A stretch of 64,000 nucleotides of DNA from Mycobacterium sp. (GTDB lineage: Bacteria; Actinomycetota; Actinomycetes; Mycobacteriales; Mycobacteriaceae): assembly GCF_004298145.1 (NCBI RefSeq), contig NZ_SCRH01000026.1, positions 1-64,000 of the forward strand, in the 5' to 3' direction. Shown piece after piece: positions 56,273-64,000 of the stretch. The position numbers were made by a program, and so were the translations under genes. Position 1 is the first letter of the stretch, and each line of letters begins with the position of its first letter. Under the pieces are notes generated by a model, which was not told where the DNA came from, made no database searches, and saw only the letters and a list, made by a program, of their open reading frames with translations.

Positions 56273-59134
56273 ATGATTCGATACAGCACCCAGCCGCGGC
56301 GACTTCGCGTCTCCGCGCTGGCGGCGGTGGCCAACCCGTCGTACGCCCGTGTTGACACCTGGAACCTGCTCGACGACGCGTGCCGTCACCTCGCCGAGGT
56401 GGACCTCGCCGGACTGGACAAAACCCACGACGTGGCCCGGGTGAAGCGCCTGATGGATCGCATCGCCGCCTACGAGCGGTACTGGCTGTACCCGGGCGCG
56501 GAAAATCTGGCGGTGTTCCGCGCCCACCTGGAAAGCCTGTCCACGGTGCGGCTCGCCGAAGAGGTCTCCCTGGCCGTGCGGTTGTTGAGTGAATATGGGG
56601 ACCGCGCAGGGCTTTTCGATACATCCGCGCCGCTGGATGACCAGGAATTAGTCGCGCAGGCCAAACAGCAGCATTTCTACACCGTGTTGCTCGCCGACGA
56701 CGCGCCGGGCACCGCACCGGACAGCCTGGCCGAATGCCTGCGGGCGCTGCGTTGTCCGTCCGACGACGTGCAGTTCGAGATCCTGGTGGTCCCCAGCGTC
56801 GAGGACGCCATCACCGCGGTCGCGCTCAACGGGGAGATTCAGGCCGCGATCATCCGCGACGACGTGCCGCTGCGCTCCCGCGACCGGCTGCCGCTGATGA
56901 ACACGCTGCTCGGGCCCAACGAGGACGCGGGCGACGTCATTCCCGATCGCGCCAACGACTGGGTGGAATGCGGCGAATGGATCCGAGAGCTGCGGCCCCA
57001 CATCGACCTGTATCTGCTCACCGACGAGTCGATCGCGGCGGGCGACGACAGCGAACCCGACATCTACGACCGGACGTTCTACCGGCTCAACGACGTCACC
57101 GACCTGCACAGCACCGTGCTCGCCGGGCTGCGAAACCGTTATGCCACACCATTTTTCGACGCCCTGCGCGCGTACGCGGCCGCACCGGTCGGCCAATTCC
57201 ACGCGCTGCCCGTCGCGCGGGGCGCCAGCATCTTCAACTCCAGGTCGCTGCAGGACATGGGGGAGTTCTACGGCCGCAACATCTTCATGGCCGAAACCTC
57301 CACCACCTCCGGCGGTCTGGACTCGCTGCTGGACCCGCACGGCAACATCAAAAAGGCGATGGACAAGGCGGCGCGCACGTGGAACGCCGACCACACCTAC
57401 TTCGTCACGAACGGGACGTCGACCGCCAACAAGATCGTCGTGCAGTCGCTGACCCGCCCCGGCGACATCGTGCTGATCGACCGCAACTGCCACAAGTCGC
57501 ACCACTACGGGCTGGTGCTGGCCGGGGCCTACCCGCTGTACCTGGACGCCTATCCGCTGCCGCAGTTCGCGATCTATGGGGCGGTGTCGCTGCGCACCAT
57601 CAAGCAGACGCTGCTGGACCTGGAAGCGGCCGGGCAGCTGCACCGGGTGCGCATGCTGCTGCTGACCAACTGCACTTTCGACGGTGTCGTCTACAACCCG
57701 CTGCAGGTCATGCAGGAGGTGCTGGCGATCAAGCCGGACATCTGCTTTTTGTGGGACGAGGCGTGGTACGCCTTCGCCACCGCGGTGCCGTGGGCCCGGC
57801 AGCGGACCGCGATGGTGTCCGCCGAGCGCCTCGAGCACATGCTGGTGTCGCCGGAATACGTTGAGGAATACCGGAAGTGGGCGGCGACCATGGAAGGGGT
57901 CGACCGTTCGGAGTGGGTCGAGCGTGAGCTGATGCCCGACCCGGCCAGCGCGCGGGTCCGTGTCTACGCGACGCACTCCACGCACAAGTCGCTGTCGGCG
58001 CTTCGGCAGGCGTCGATGATCCACGTCCGCGACCAGGATTTCAACGCGCTCACCCGCGATTCATTCGCCGAGGCATTCTTGACCCACACGTCGACGTCGC
58101 CGAATCAGCAGCTGCTGGCGTCGCTGGACTTGGCGCGCCGGCAGGTCGACATCGAGGGCTTCCAACTGGTCCGGCAGGTCTACGACATGGCTCTGGTCTT
58201 CCGGCACCGGGTCCGCAAAGACCGGCTGATCAGCAAGTGGTTCCGCATCCTTGACGAATCCGACCTGGTGCCTGAGGAATTCCGGGAGTCGTCGGTCAGT
58301 TCGTACCGCGAGGTCAGGCAGGGCGCGCTGGCCGAATGGAACGAGGCGTGGCGCTCCGACCAGTTCGTGCTGGACGCGACGCGGGTGACGTTGTTCGTCG
58401 GCGCGACGGGGATGAACGGTTACGACTTCCGCGAAAAGATCCTGATGGAGCGGTTCGGCATCCAGATCAACAAGACATCGATCAACAGCGTGCTGTTGAT
58501 CTTCACGATCGGTGTCACCTGGTCGAGCGTGCACTACCTGCTCGACGTGTTGCGAAGGGTGGCAATCGATTTCGACCGCATCGAGAAGGCGGCCAGCGTC
58601 GCGGACCGGGCGCTGCAAGAGCGTCATGTCGAGGAGATCACCGAGGACCTGCCGCACCTGCCCGACTTCAGCGAGTTCGACGTCGCCTTCCGGCCCGTCG
58701 ACGAATGCAACTTCGGCGACATGCGGTCGGCCTTCTACGCCGGATACGAGGAGTCCGATCGCGAACACGTGCTGATCGGCATGGCCGGGCGACGCCTGGC
58801 CGAGGGTAAGACGCTGGTGTCGACGACGTTCGTGGTGCCCTACCCGCCGGGCTTCCCGGTGCTGGTGCCCGGCCAGGTGGTCTCCAAGGAGATCGTCTAC
58901 TTCCTCGCCCAGCTCGACGTCAAAGAGATCCACGGTTACAACCCGGATCTGGGGTTGTCGGTCTTCACCGAGACCGCGCTGGCACGCATGGAAGCGCAAC
59001 GCAACGCCGCGGCGGCCGCGGTGGGTTCGGTGACCGCGGCGTTCGAGCTGCCCGCGGACGCCTCCGGCATGAACGGGGCGCGCAACGGTGCCAACGACGC
59101 CCAAGCGGTGCCGTCGGTCGCCGACAACACCTGA
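56273..59134 (+). CDS. Large Orn/Lys/Arg decarboxylase-family PLP enzyme (Rv2531c-like)
   Basis: 953 residues. An N-terminal receiver-like wing region (about 1-270) precedes the PLP domain: SRSLQDMGEFYGRNIFMAETS, FVTNGTSTANKIVVQ, CHKSHHYGLVLAG, FLWDEAWYAFA, and the PLP Lys in THSTHKSLSALRQ near residue 572. It should decarboxylate a basic amino acid or related substrate; the substrate is not fixed. The C-terminal domain is long. TTGACA at 56218-56223 may be part of its promoter. Length agrees with Rv2531c. Confidence 0.9.
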   Translation: MIRYSTQPRRLRVSALAAVANPSYARVDTWNLLDDACRHLAEVDLAGLDKTHDVARVKRLMDRIAAYERYWLYPGAENLAVFRAHLESLSTVRLAEEVSLAVRLLSEYGDRAGLFDTSAPLDDQELVAQAKQQHFYTVLLADDAPGTAPDSLAECLRALRCPSDDVQFEILVVPSVEDAITAVALNGEIQAAIIRDDVPLRSRDRLPLMNTLLGPNEDAGDVIPDRANDWVECGEWIRELRPHIDLYLLTDESIAAGDDSEPDIYDRTFYRLNDVTDLHSTVLAGLRNRYATPFFDALRAYAAAPVGQFHALPVARGASIFNSRSLQDMGEFYGRNIFMAETSTTSGGLDSLLDPHGNIKKAMDKAARTWNADHTYFVTNGTSTANKIVVQSLTRPGDIVLIDRNCHKSHHYGLVLAGAYPLYLDAYPLPQFAIYGAVSLRTIKQTLLDLEAAGQLHRVRMLLLTNCTFDGVVYNPLQVMQEVLAIKPDICFLWDEAWYAFATAVPWARQRTAMVSAERLEHMLVSPEYVEEYRKWAATMEGVDRSEWVERELMPDPASARVRVYATHSTHKSLSALRQASMIHVRDQDFNALTRDSFAEAFLTHTSTSPNQQLLASLDLARRQVDIEGFQLVRQVYDMALVFRHRVRKDRLISKWFRILDESDLVPEEFRESSVSSYREVRQGALAEWNEAWRSDQFVLDATRVTLFVGATGMNGYDFREKILMERFGIQINKTSINSVLLIFTIGVTWSSVHYLLDVLRRVAIDFDRIEKAASVADRALQERHVEEITEDLPHLPDFSEFDVAFRPVDECNFGDMRSAFYAGYEESDREHVLIGMAGRRLAEGKTLVSTTFVVPYPPGFPVLVPGQVVSKEIVYFLAQLDVKEIHGYNPDLGLSVFTETALARMEAQRNAAAAAVGSVTAAFELPADASGMNGARNGANDAQAVPSVADNT

Positions 59135-59142
59135 GCCCGGGG

Positions 59143-59427
59143 TCAGCCGGGGGTCGGAGCCGGGCCGGCTCCGCACGTGATGCGAGCCGCGGTGTGCGGT
59201 GCGTTGGCCGGCCAGTCGGAAATGCCTCGCCGGATTCCTTGGATGATGGCGTCCCCGCTGGCTGAAGCCGTTTCATTGCAGCTCGAACTGAGGGTATTGA
59301 ACGGGCTCGGGTCCGCGGCGGCCGGTGCTGCTCCCAGCACACCGGAGCCGAACGCGAGTACGGCGACGAGCAGCATTCGTGTCATTCCACGGCCACTACT
59401 ACGACTCGGGCGTGCATTACCAGACAT
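59143..59427 (-). CDS. Small secreted protein, unknown
   Basis: 94 residues. A signal peptide (MTRMLLVAVLAFGSGVLGAAPAAA after a 14-residue extension) and a mature part of about 55 residues with two Cys (SSCNETASASGD, RITCGAGP). It could begin instead at the internal ATG at residue 15. Convergent with the decarboxylase gene, eight bases away. Hypothetical. Confidence 0.65.
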   Translation of the reverse strand: MSGNARPSRSSGRGMTRMLLVAVLAFGSGVLGAAPAAADPSPFNTLSSSCNETASASGDAIIQGIRRGISDWPANAPHTAARITCGAGPAPTPG

Positions 59428-59525
59428 GACCGTGTCAGCGTAGGACGAGGGTGCTGAGAAGCCGCTGAGAAGTGTGCTGAGCTCGGTGTTTTCAGCCGGG
59501 CCGCGGGCTTGGGAGAATCAATGGC

Positions 59526-60950
59526 GTGCGGATACCGGGTGTTTGGCCGTTTCGGCGAAGTGGGCGCGTGCGCCCATGGTATTTCCCGCGCTGGGGCATC
59601 TCGGCGCGTTCGGCCGCGGTCTCGGCGGTCGTCGTTTTCTGTGCGCTCGCCATTTCCGGTGCAATATTGGACTTCATCGTCTACCGGTCGTTATTGGCCG
59701 GTGTCGATTATGCGTCCGCTGAACGAGTCCGCGATATCGCGGAGGATCTGCGAACCGGTGGGCCCGACCACGTCGACCGCGCCCTGATGAGCACCGATCA
59801 ACGGGTGGTTGCAGTCCAATTGGTCGCTCCCGATGGCAGGGTGGTGACGCGGTCCGCCTCCGCGCCCACCGCACCGTTGGTCCCCGTTACCGACTTCGAC
59901 CGCAGCCCGCGCCAAGGTCTGCCCGACGATGCGGTGCTGCGTGATGACATGCGGGTCAGCGGGCAAAGGGTCGCAACCGCGTCCGGTGTCTACACGGTGA
60001 TCGTGGGCGGGGGCAGCGAGGCGGTGGAGGGGATCGCGTGGAAGGTAGCGCTGCGGCTACTTTGCGGCGCGCCGATCATCGTCGCAGTGGCGGCGACCGT
60101 GACGTACTGGCTGGTTCGCCGATCGCTGAAGTCGGTGGACGCGATCCGCGCGCAGGTGGCCGAGATTTCGACGTCTGACCTAGCCGAGCGGGTGCCGGTA
60201 CCGGAGAGCCATGACGAGATTGCGGCCTTGGCGGTCACCATGAACGACATGCTCTCGCGTCTCGAAGCGGGTCACCGTGCACAGCAACGTTTTGTCGGCG
60301 ACGCGTCCCATGAACTGCGCAGCCCGATCACCACCATCATCTCCGGTCTGCAAGTGGCCGAGGCCCATCCCGATCTGCTCGATGCCGAGCTGGCGGTGAA
60401 CACGCTGCTTCCCGAGGCGCAACGCATGCACGCCCTGATCGAAGATCTGCTGCTGCTGGCCCGCGCCGACGAGCAAACCCTGCTCCGGCGCAAAGAGCAG
60501 GTGACTCTCGACGACCTTGCGCAGGCCGAAGCCGCTCGCGCGCAGCGCGAAGCGCACTGCGTCATTCACACCGACACTCGGCCGGTGTGTGTGGACGCCG
60601 ACCCGGTGGCTATGTCACGCATGATCCGCAACCTCGTGGAAAATGCTGTGCGCCATGCGGTTTCGTATGTTGCGATCGGAGTATCCAGCCAACAGGGAAT
60701 GGCAATCATCACCGTCAGCGACGACGGCGCCGGGATCGCCGCCACCGAACGCGCCCGGGTATTCGAACGTTTTGTGCGCCTGGATTCCGATCGCGCGCGC
60801 AGTGGCGGCGGGGCCGGTCTGGGCCTGGCGATCGTCGCGGAGGTCGTCGCCGCGCACGGCGGCACGGTCACCATCGACGACCGGCCAGGCGGTGGAACCG
60901 CACTGACGGTGACGTTGCCTCAAAACGCTTCTCAACACAGCAATCGGTAA
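59526..60950 (+). CDS. Sensor histidine kinase
   Basis: 474 residues from GTG 59526. Two membrane helices (SAVVVFCALAISGAILDFIVY near 33-53 and LLCGAPIIVAVAATVTYWLV near 174-193) flank an outer sensor domain. A HAMP linker and HisKA (DASHELRSPITTII, His near residue 262) follow, then the HATPase domain with N box NLVENAVRHA, G1 DDGAGIA and G2 GAGLGLAIV. The signal is unknown. Its regulator partner lies directly downstream on the opposite strand, with ends overlapping by 19 bases. Confidence 0.92.
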   Translation: MRIPGVWPFRRSGRVRPWYFPRWGISARSAAVSAVVVFCALAISGAILDFIVYRSLLAGVDYASAERVRDIAEDLRTGGPDHVDRALMSTDQRVVAVQLVAPDGRVVTRSASAPTAPLVPVTDFDRSPRQGLPDDAVLRDDMRVSGQRVATASGVYTVIVGGGSEAVEGIAWKVALRLLCGAPIIVAVAATVTYWLVRRSLKSVDAIRAQVAEISTSDLAERVPVPESHDEIAALAVTMNDMLSRLEAGHRAQQRFVGDASHELRSPITTIISGLQVAEAHPDLLDAELAVNTLLPEAQRMHALIEDLLLLARADEQTLLRRKEQVTLDDLAQAEAARAQREAHCVIHTDTRPVCVDADPVAMSRMIRNLVENAVRHAVSYVAIGVSSQQGMAIITVSDDGAGIAATERARVFERFVRLDSDRARSGGGAGLGLAIVAEVVAAHGGTVTIDDRPGGGTALTVTLPQNASQHSNR

Positions 60951-61600
60951 CCGACACCCCGGATCGTCTCGATGGTGTTGGTACCGAACGGAGCGTCGAT
61001 CTTGCGACGCAGATATCCCACATATACCTCGACCACGTTGTCGGGGCCGTGATGATGCGCATCCCAGACGTTCTGCAGTATCTCCGCCTTGGTCACGACC
61101 ACGTCCTTGTTGCGCATCAGGAATTCGAGCACCCCGTACTCGCGGGGAGTCAAGGTGATCGGGGTCGAATCTCGTTGGACCGTGTGCCGGGCGGGATCCA
61201 GCGCCAGCGATCCGGCCTTCAACACTGCCGGCCGCGCCGGTGCGCCACGACGAACCAGCGCGCGCAGCCGCGCCACCAGCACCCGGAACGAGAACGGTTT
61301 CGTCAGATAGTCATCGGCACCCAGATCGAAGGCATCGGTCTCGTCGTACTCACCGTCCTTGGCGGTCAGCATGAGCACCGGCGTCCACATATTTCGCGAC
61401 CGCATCCGGCGCAGCACCTCATAACCGCTGAGGCCGGGCAACATGATGTCGAGAATGACTACGTCAAAGCGGTTTTCGGTAGCCTCCTGCAGGCCATCGA
61501 CGCCGTTGGCGGCGGCGACGACGACGAATCCCTCCGCCTTGAGCCCCCGGGCCACTGTCGCCGACAGCCGCGGTTCGTCCTCGACGAGCAGGACCCTCAT
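60932..61600 (-). CDS. OmpR-family response regulator
   Basis: 222 residues. Receiver domain with phospho-Asp D51 (VVILDIMLPG), switch Thr in MLTAKDGEYDE and Lys in TKPFSFRVL. C-terminal winged helix (LTPREYGVLEFLMRNKDVVVTKAEILQNVWDAHH, RGVGYRLL). Convergent with the histidine kinase gene and overlapping its end. Such an arrangement means they have separate promoters. It is the probable partner of that kinase. Confidence 0.92.
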   Translation of the reverse strand: MRVLLVEDEPRLSATVARGLKAEGFVVVAAANGVDGLQEATENRFDVVILDIMLPGLSGYEVLRRMRSRNMWTPVLMLTAKDGEYDETDAFDLGADDYLTKPFSFRVLVARLRALVRRGAPARPAVLKAGSLALDPARHTVQRDSTPITLTPREYGVLEFLMRNKDVVVTKAEILQNVWDAHHHGPDNVVEVYVGYLRRKIDAPFGTNTIETIRGVGYRLLC

Positions 61601-61633
61601 GCCTCAACGCTACGTCGAGCGCCGGGTGCGGAC

Positions 61634-61960
61634 CTAGTCGGGCCAGCGGGCCTCAATCAACACCTCGGCGAAGGAGCCGCCCATGCGGCAAAATCGATTG
61701 GTCGTCATCCACACGACGCCGGGTTTTTCCAGCGTGATGCGCGCCGGGTACCCAATCAGGGTCTCACCGGGATTGGTGTGACTGAAGAATGTCGTGCGGT
61801 CGTCTACGCCTACGTCGACTTTCCAATCGGGCCACGGTTGGTCGAGGAAGTCACGGTTGAACCACATCGTTGGGCATTCTTCAATCCGGCGTTCCCTCAA
61901 GCCCATCGGGGGAAGCATCATGACGGGCGTTCGTGCAAGCTGCCGCGTGACGGGTGGCAT
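61634..61960 (-). CDS. Hypothetical protein, unknown
   Basis: 108 residues with a Trp-rich middle (CPTMWFNRDFLDQPWPDWKVDVGVDDRTTFF) and ITLEKPGVVWMTTNRFCRMGGSFAEV. It reads like a compact beta protein. I recognise no family. It is upstream of the response regulator on the same strand, 33 bases away. Coding looks plausible from the length and codon pattern. Confidence 0.6.
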   Translation of the reverse strand: MPPVTRQLARTPVMMLPPMGLRERRIEECPTMWFNRDFLDQPWPDWKVDVGVDDRTTFFSHTNPGETLIGYPARITLEKPGVVWMTTNRFCRMGGSFAEVLIEARWPD

Positions 61961-62013
61961 GTCCGAGACCGTACGGCCAAAACGCTGTGAAATCGTTGAG
62001 AGTCACAGGACGG

Positions 62014-62841
62014 TTATGTTGCTTGCTGGTCGGGCTGCTCGACGTCGGTACCCGAATGGTCTGCTGCCGCATCATCTTTAGCCTGACCGGGGTGACGGCC
62101 GGGACGCTGCGGCACGACGACGAGCAAAACCGCGATCAGCGCCGCGAGCACCGCCGAGGCGAGCGGGCGGCTCCAGGCCAGGCCGCCGTCGGCGACCGGC
62201 TTGTCGATGAAATCGCCGACCGTGGCGCCCAGCGGCCTGGTGAGAATGAACGCAACCCAGAACAGGGTGACGCGGGAGACGGTGCTCCAGTAGTAGAGGG
62301 CCGCGACCACGATCAGACCGGCCGCGAATACCAAAGCGCCGCGTTCATAACCGAAATCGCGCGTATCGGCCAGCCAATCGCCGAGCGCGGTGCCCAGCGT
62401 CTGCGAGAACGTGATGGTCGCCCAGTAGAAGGCCTCCACTTTCGGCGTCGAGACGGTGGAGACCGAGACGCTGCCTTGCGTTGCGCGCCAGAGGCCCAAG
62501 GTGGCCAGCAGGCAAGCCAACAGCAGCAGTGACCCGCCCGTGTAGCCGATCCCCAGCGATCGGTCGGCGAAATCGGCCAGCACGGTGCCGAACGTCGTCG
62601 ACGCCACGATCGTCGCCCAGTAGAGGGTCGCATGGAATCGCTTGGCGAAGATCTGCGCACCAGCCAGCGTCACCAGCGCGACGCCGAAAATCACGACCCC
62701 GGCGGCGTAGCCCCAATTCAGCGTCATCGTGACGGTATCGCCGCCGGTCTCGCCCAACGTCGTCGCCAAGACCTTGATGACCCAGAAGCCCAGGGTGACC
62801 GCCGGCACCTTGGTCAACGCGTGTCTCGATTCGTCAGTCAT
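62014..62841 (-). CDS. Multi-pass membrane protein, COG4705-like
   Basis: 275 residues with about seven hydrophobic segments. A repeated pattern occurs three times: FWVIKVLATTLGETGGDTVTM, FYWATITFSQTLGTALGDWLA, and LFWVAFILTRPLGATVGDFID. Such internal repeats mark the COG4705 group of inner-membrane proteins of unknown function. A charged tail follows. Same strand as the hypothetical gene downstream. Confidence 0.75.
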   Translation of the reverse strand: MTDESRHALTKVPAVTLGFWVIKVLATTLGETGGDTVTMTLNWGYAAGVVIFGVALVTLAGAQIFAKRFHATLYWATIVASTTFGTVLADFADRSLGIGYTGGSLLLLACLLATLGLWRATQGSVSVSTVSTPKVEAFYWATITFSQTLGTALGDWLADTRDFGYERGALVFAAGLIVVAALYYWSTVSRVTLFWVAFILTRPLGATVGDFIDKPVADGGLAWSRPLASAVLAALIAVLLVVVPQRPGRHPGQAKDDAAADHSGTDVEQPDQQAT

Positions 62842-62945
62842 CCACGGCCATCTTCCGTTGTCGCCGGTTGTGCACGCCTACGATAGCGCGCGTCGGGTTC
62901 TGCTCACCAAGATCACAAGGCCGGCGGATCGCCGCGGGTGGCGCA

Positions 62946-63263
62946 ATGGCGTCGCTCAGAGGGGCCGCCCCGGCTGGCCGAGCCGTGCGCCGGCTGGTCG
63001 CCGACACCGACCCGTTGGTCCGCGCCGCCGGCCTCGCCGTGTTGGGTGAATTGGGTTGCGGCCAAGACGATTACAGGGCGGTCAAGCGGGCCGCTGCGGG
63101 AGCCGGCATGGCAGGTGCGCGAAGGCGCGGCACGCGCGCTGGCCGGGTGGGCGGGCCCGCTGCGCGTGACGCGCTGGGGATTGCGCTCCAGGACAGCGAC
63201 GCCGATGTGCGCGCCCCCGCGCGCCGGGCGCTCGAACACGGCGGCGTGGTGGGAAAAAGGTAG
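62946..63263 (+). pseudogene. Decayed HEAT-repeat protein
   Basis: Pieces of HEAT repeats lie in two frames: RRLVADTDPLVRAAGLAVLGELGCGQDDYRAV in the first, EPAWQVREGAARALAGWAG in the second, and ARDALGIALQDSDADVRAPARRALEHG back in the first. Two frame changes, near 63088 and 63163, would be needed to join them. It lacks a convincing start or full length. It is probably a remnant of a larger HEAT protein. Confidence 0.6.
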
Positions 63264-63803
63264 TCAGCGCAGGATCTTGGCGTAGAGCAGGCTGTCCTGC
63301 GGCTCGGGGCCCATGGTGGGGTAGACGGCGTGCCGGGCCAGTCGGCCCTCCAAGAAGAAGCCGGCATGCTCCAGCAGGCGTGCGGAGCGCTCGTTGTCGA
63401 CACTGCACGTCGCCCAGACGCGATACACCTCGCGATCGGCGTCGAGCGCGGTGAGCAGCATGCCGAGCACCTCGGACATCAAACCCTTGCCCCACCAGCG
63501 CCGGCCAAGGCAGTAGCCGATCTCGACCGAGTGCGGTGCCGTGCGCCGACAGCTGGCCAGCCCGATGACCTCGCCGCGATGCCGCAGCTCGATGACCCAG
63601 GTCTTCTCGTCGGCGCTGGCGTTGAGCTTTTCGGTGATCACCCGCCGCGTCGCCGCCACGTCGGGATGCGGCGCCCACAAGAGATACTTGGTGACTTGCG
63701 GATCGCGGGCGACCCGCTGGAAGAGCGCCCCGGCGTCGTCGATCGCGGGCGGGCGCAGCGTCAGCCGCGGCCCGTTGATGCGGTCGGGTGGGTAATCGGC
63801 CAT
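63264..63803 (-). CDS. GNAT acetyltransferase (RimJ/RimL type)
   Basis: 179 residues. The GNAT fold is shown by RLTLRPPAIDDAGALFQRVA, VIELRHRGEVIGLASC, SVEIGYCLGRRWWGKGLMSEVLGML (acetyl-CoA site), and VWATCSVDNERSARLLEHAGF. It should acetylate an amine, possibly an N-terminal or small molecule. It is 12 bases after the serine hydrolase gene, same strand, likely an operon. Confidence 0.9.
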   Translation of the reverse strand: MADYPPDRINGPRLTLRPPAIDDAGALFQRVARDPQVTKYLLWAPHPDVAATRRVITEKLNASADEKTWVIELRHRGEVIGLASCRRTAPHSVEIGYCLGRRWWGKGLMSEVLGMLLTALDADREVYRVWATCSVDNERSARLLEHAGFFLEGRLARHAVYPTMGPEPQDSLLYAKILR

Positions 63804-63815
63804 GGCGATCCGCCC

Positions 63816-64000
63816 TTAGAGGCCGAGCGCGCGATAGGTGTTGCGGACGAATCTCGGTTGTGCCGTGCGGAGTTTGGCCAGCGACGTGTTGCCGGCGACG
63901 GCCGTGGCGGCGTCGGCGGTCAGGTCCGGCAGATTCTGAATCAGATAGATCAGGATCAGATCCGCGGCGGGGTCGGCCTGCCACCAGGTCCCGTAGGCGC
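63816..64000 (-). CDS. Serine hydrolase/beta-lactamase-family protein, C-terminal end (cut by window)
   Basis: The last 61 codons lie in the window, ending RNTYRALGL. GTWWQADPAADLILIYLIQNLPDL is the typical C-terminal strand of the beta-lactamase-related esterase family (EstB/LipD-like). The start and catalytic Ser lie beyond the window's right edge. Partial only. Confidence 0.6.
   Translation of the reverse strand, partial: AYGTWWQADPAADLILIYLIQNLPDLTADAATAVAGNTSLAKLRTAQPRFVRNTYRALGL

Overview
This window is high-GC actinobacterial chromosome. Gene content and order match the Mycobacterium tuberculosis stretch from Rv2578c down to Rv2531c, read in the opposite direction. Several blocks known from H37Rv are missing: nothing like Rv2561-Rv2566 lies beside the Rv2567 homologue, and nothing like Rv2541-Rv2550c lies between the prepilin peptidase and chorismate synthase. 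A slow-growing Mycobacterium, possibly of the M. avium complex, is the best guess. The species cannot be fixed from the sequence alone.

Region by region. (1) 1-9773: an insertion-sequence-like scrap at the left edge, a radical SAM protein, a Tat-exported purple-acid-phosphatase-like protein, a small secreted protein, a lineage-specific cassette (XRE-cupin regulator, class II aldolase, DHDPS-family lyase) with a clear palindromic operator, then a zinc peptidase, an SRPBCC protein, a ketopantoate reductase and aspS. (2) 9734-30842: a 21-kb integrated element in the 3' end of aspS, bounded by a 24-bp direct repeat and by matching pairs of 11-bp-spaced arm-type repeats. (3) 30864-43259: an F420-type nitroreductase whose start overlaps the original aspS stop, a FUSC-like protein, the transglutaminase / zinc-peptidase / ATP-grasp-alpha-E group, RarA, and tandem Rv2557/Rv2558 paralogues. 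(4) 43391-59134: a long housekeeping array: alaS, yqgF, mltG, aroE, prepilin peptidase, aroF-aroK-aroB-aroQ, pepQ, efp, nusB and a large PLP decarboxylase. (5) 59143-64000: a two-component pair encoded convergently, membrane and unknown genes, a decayed HEAT-repeat gene, an acetyltransferase and the end of a serine hydrolase.

The aspS element is the main item of interest. Its left arm has the layout of a phage satellite or phage-inducible island: integrase and repressor leftward; excisionase, primase-polymerase and AAA ATPase rightward. No capsid, portal or tail genes are visible, but a terminase-small-subunit-like protein lies near the right end. The cargo is unusual. It includes a DEDDh exonuclease with BRCT and zinc-ribbon parts, a HEPN (Rx4H) protein with a beta-sandwich tail, an arginase-fold UPF0489 protein, a serine resolvase, and an operon of two transmembrane Ser/Thr kinases followed by a beta-helical membrane protein. 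Opposite that operon lies a set of small exported DUF732-type proteins. The integrase carries an in-frame stop, and three small genes in the exported cluster appear frameshifted, so the element looks immobilised and partly decaying while the kinase operon remains intact.

How genes work together: the aro cluster supplies four steps of the shikimate pathway, with aroE just upstream. efp-nusB and alaS-yqgF-mltG are tightly overlapping housekeeping operons. The kinase-kinase-beta-helix operon looks like a sensor/effector unit carried by the island. Assignments rest on motifs and remembered family features; no database search was possible.
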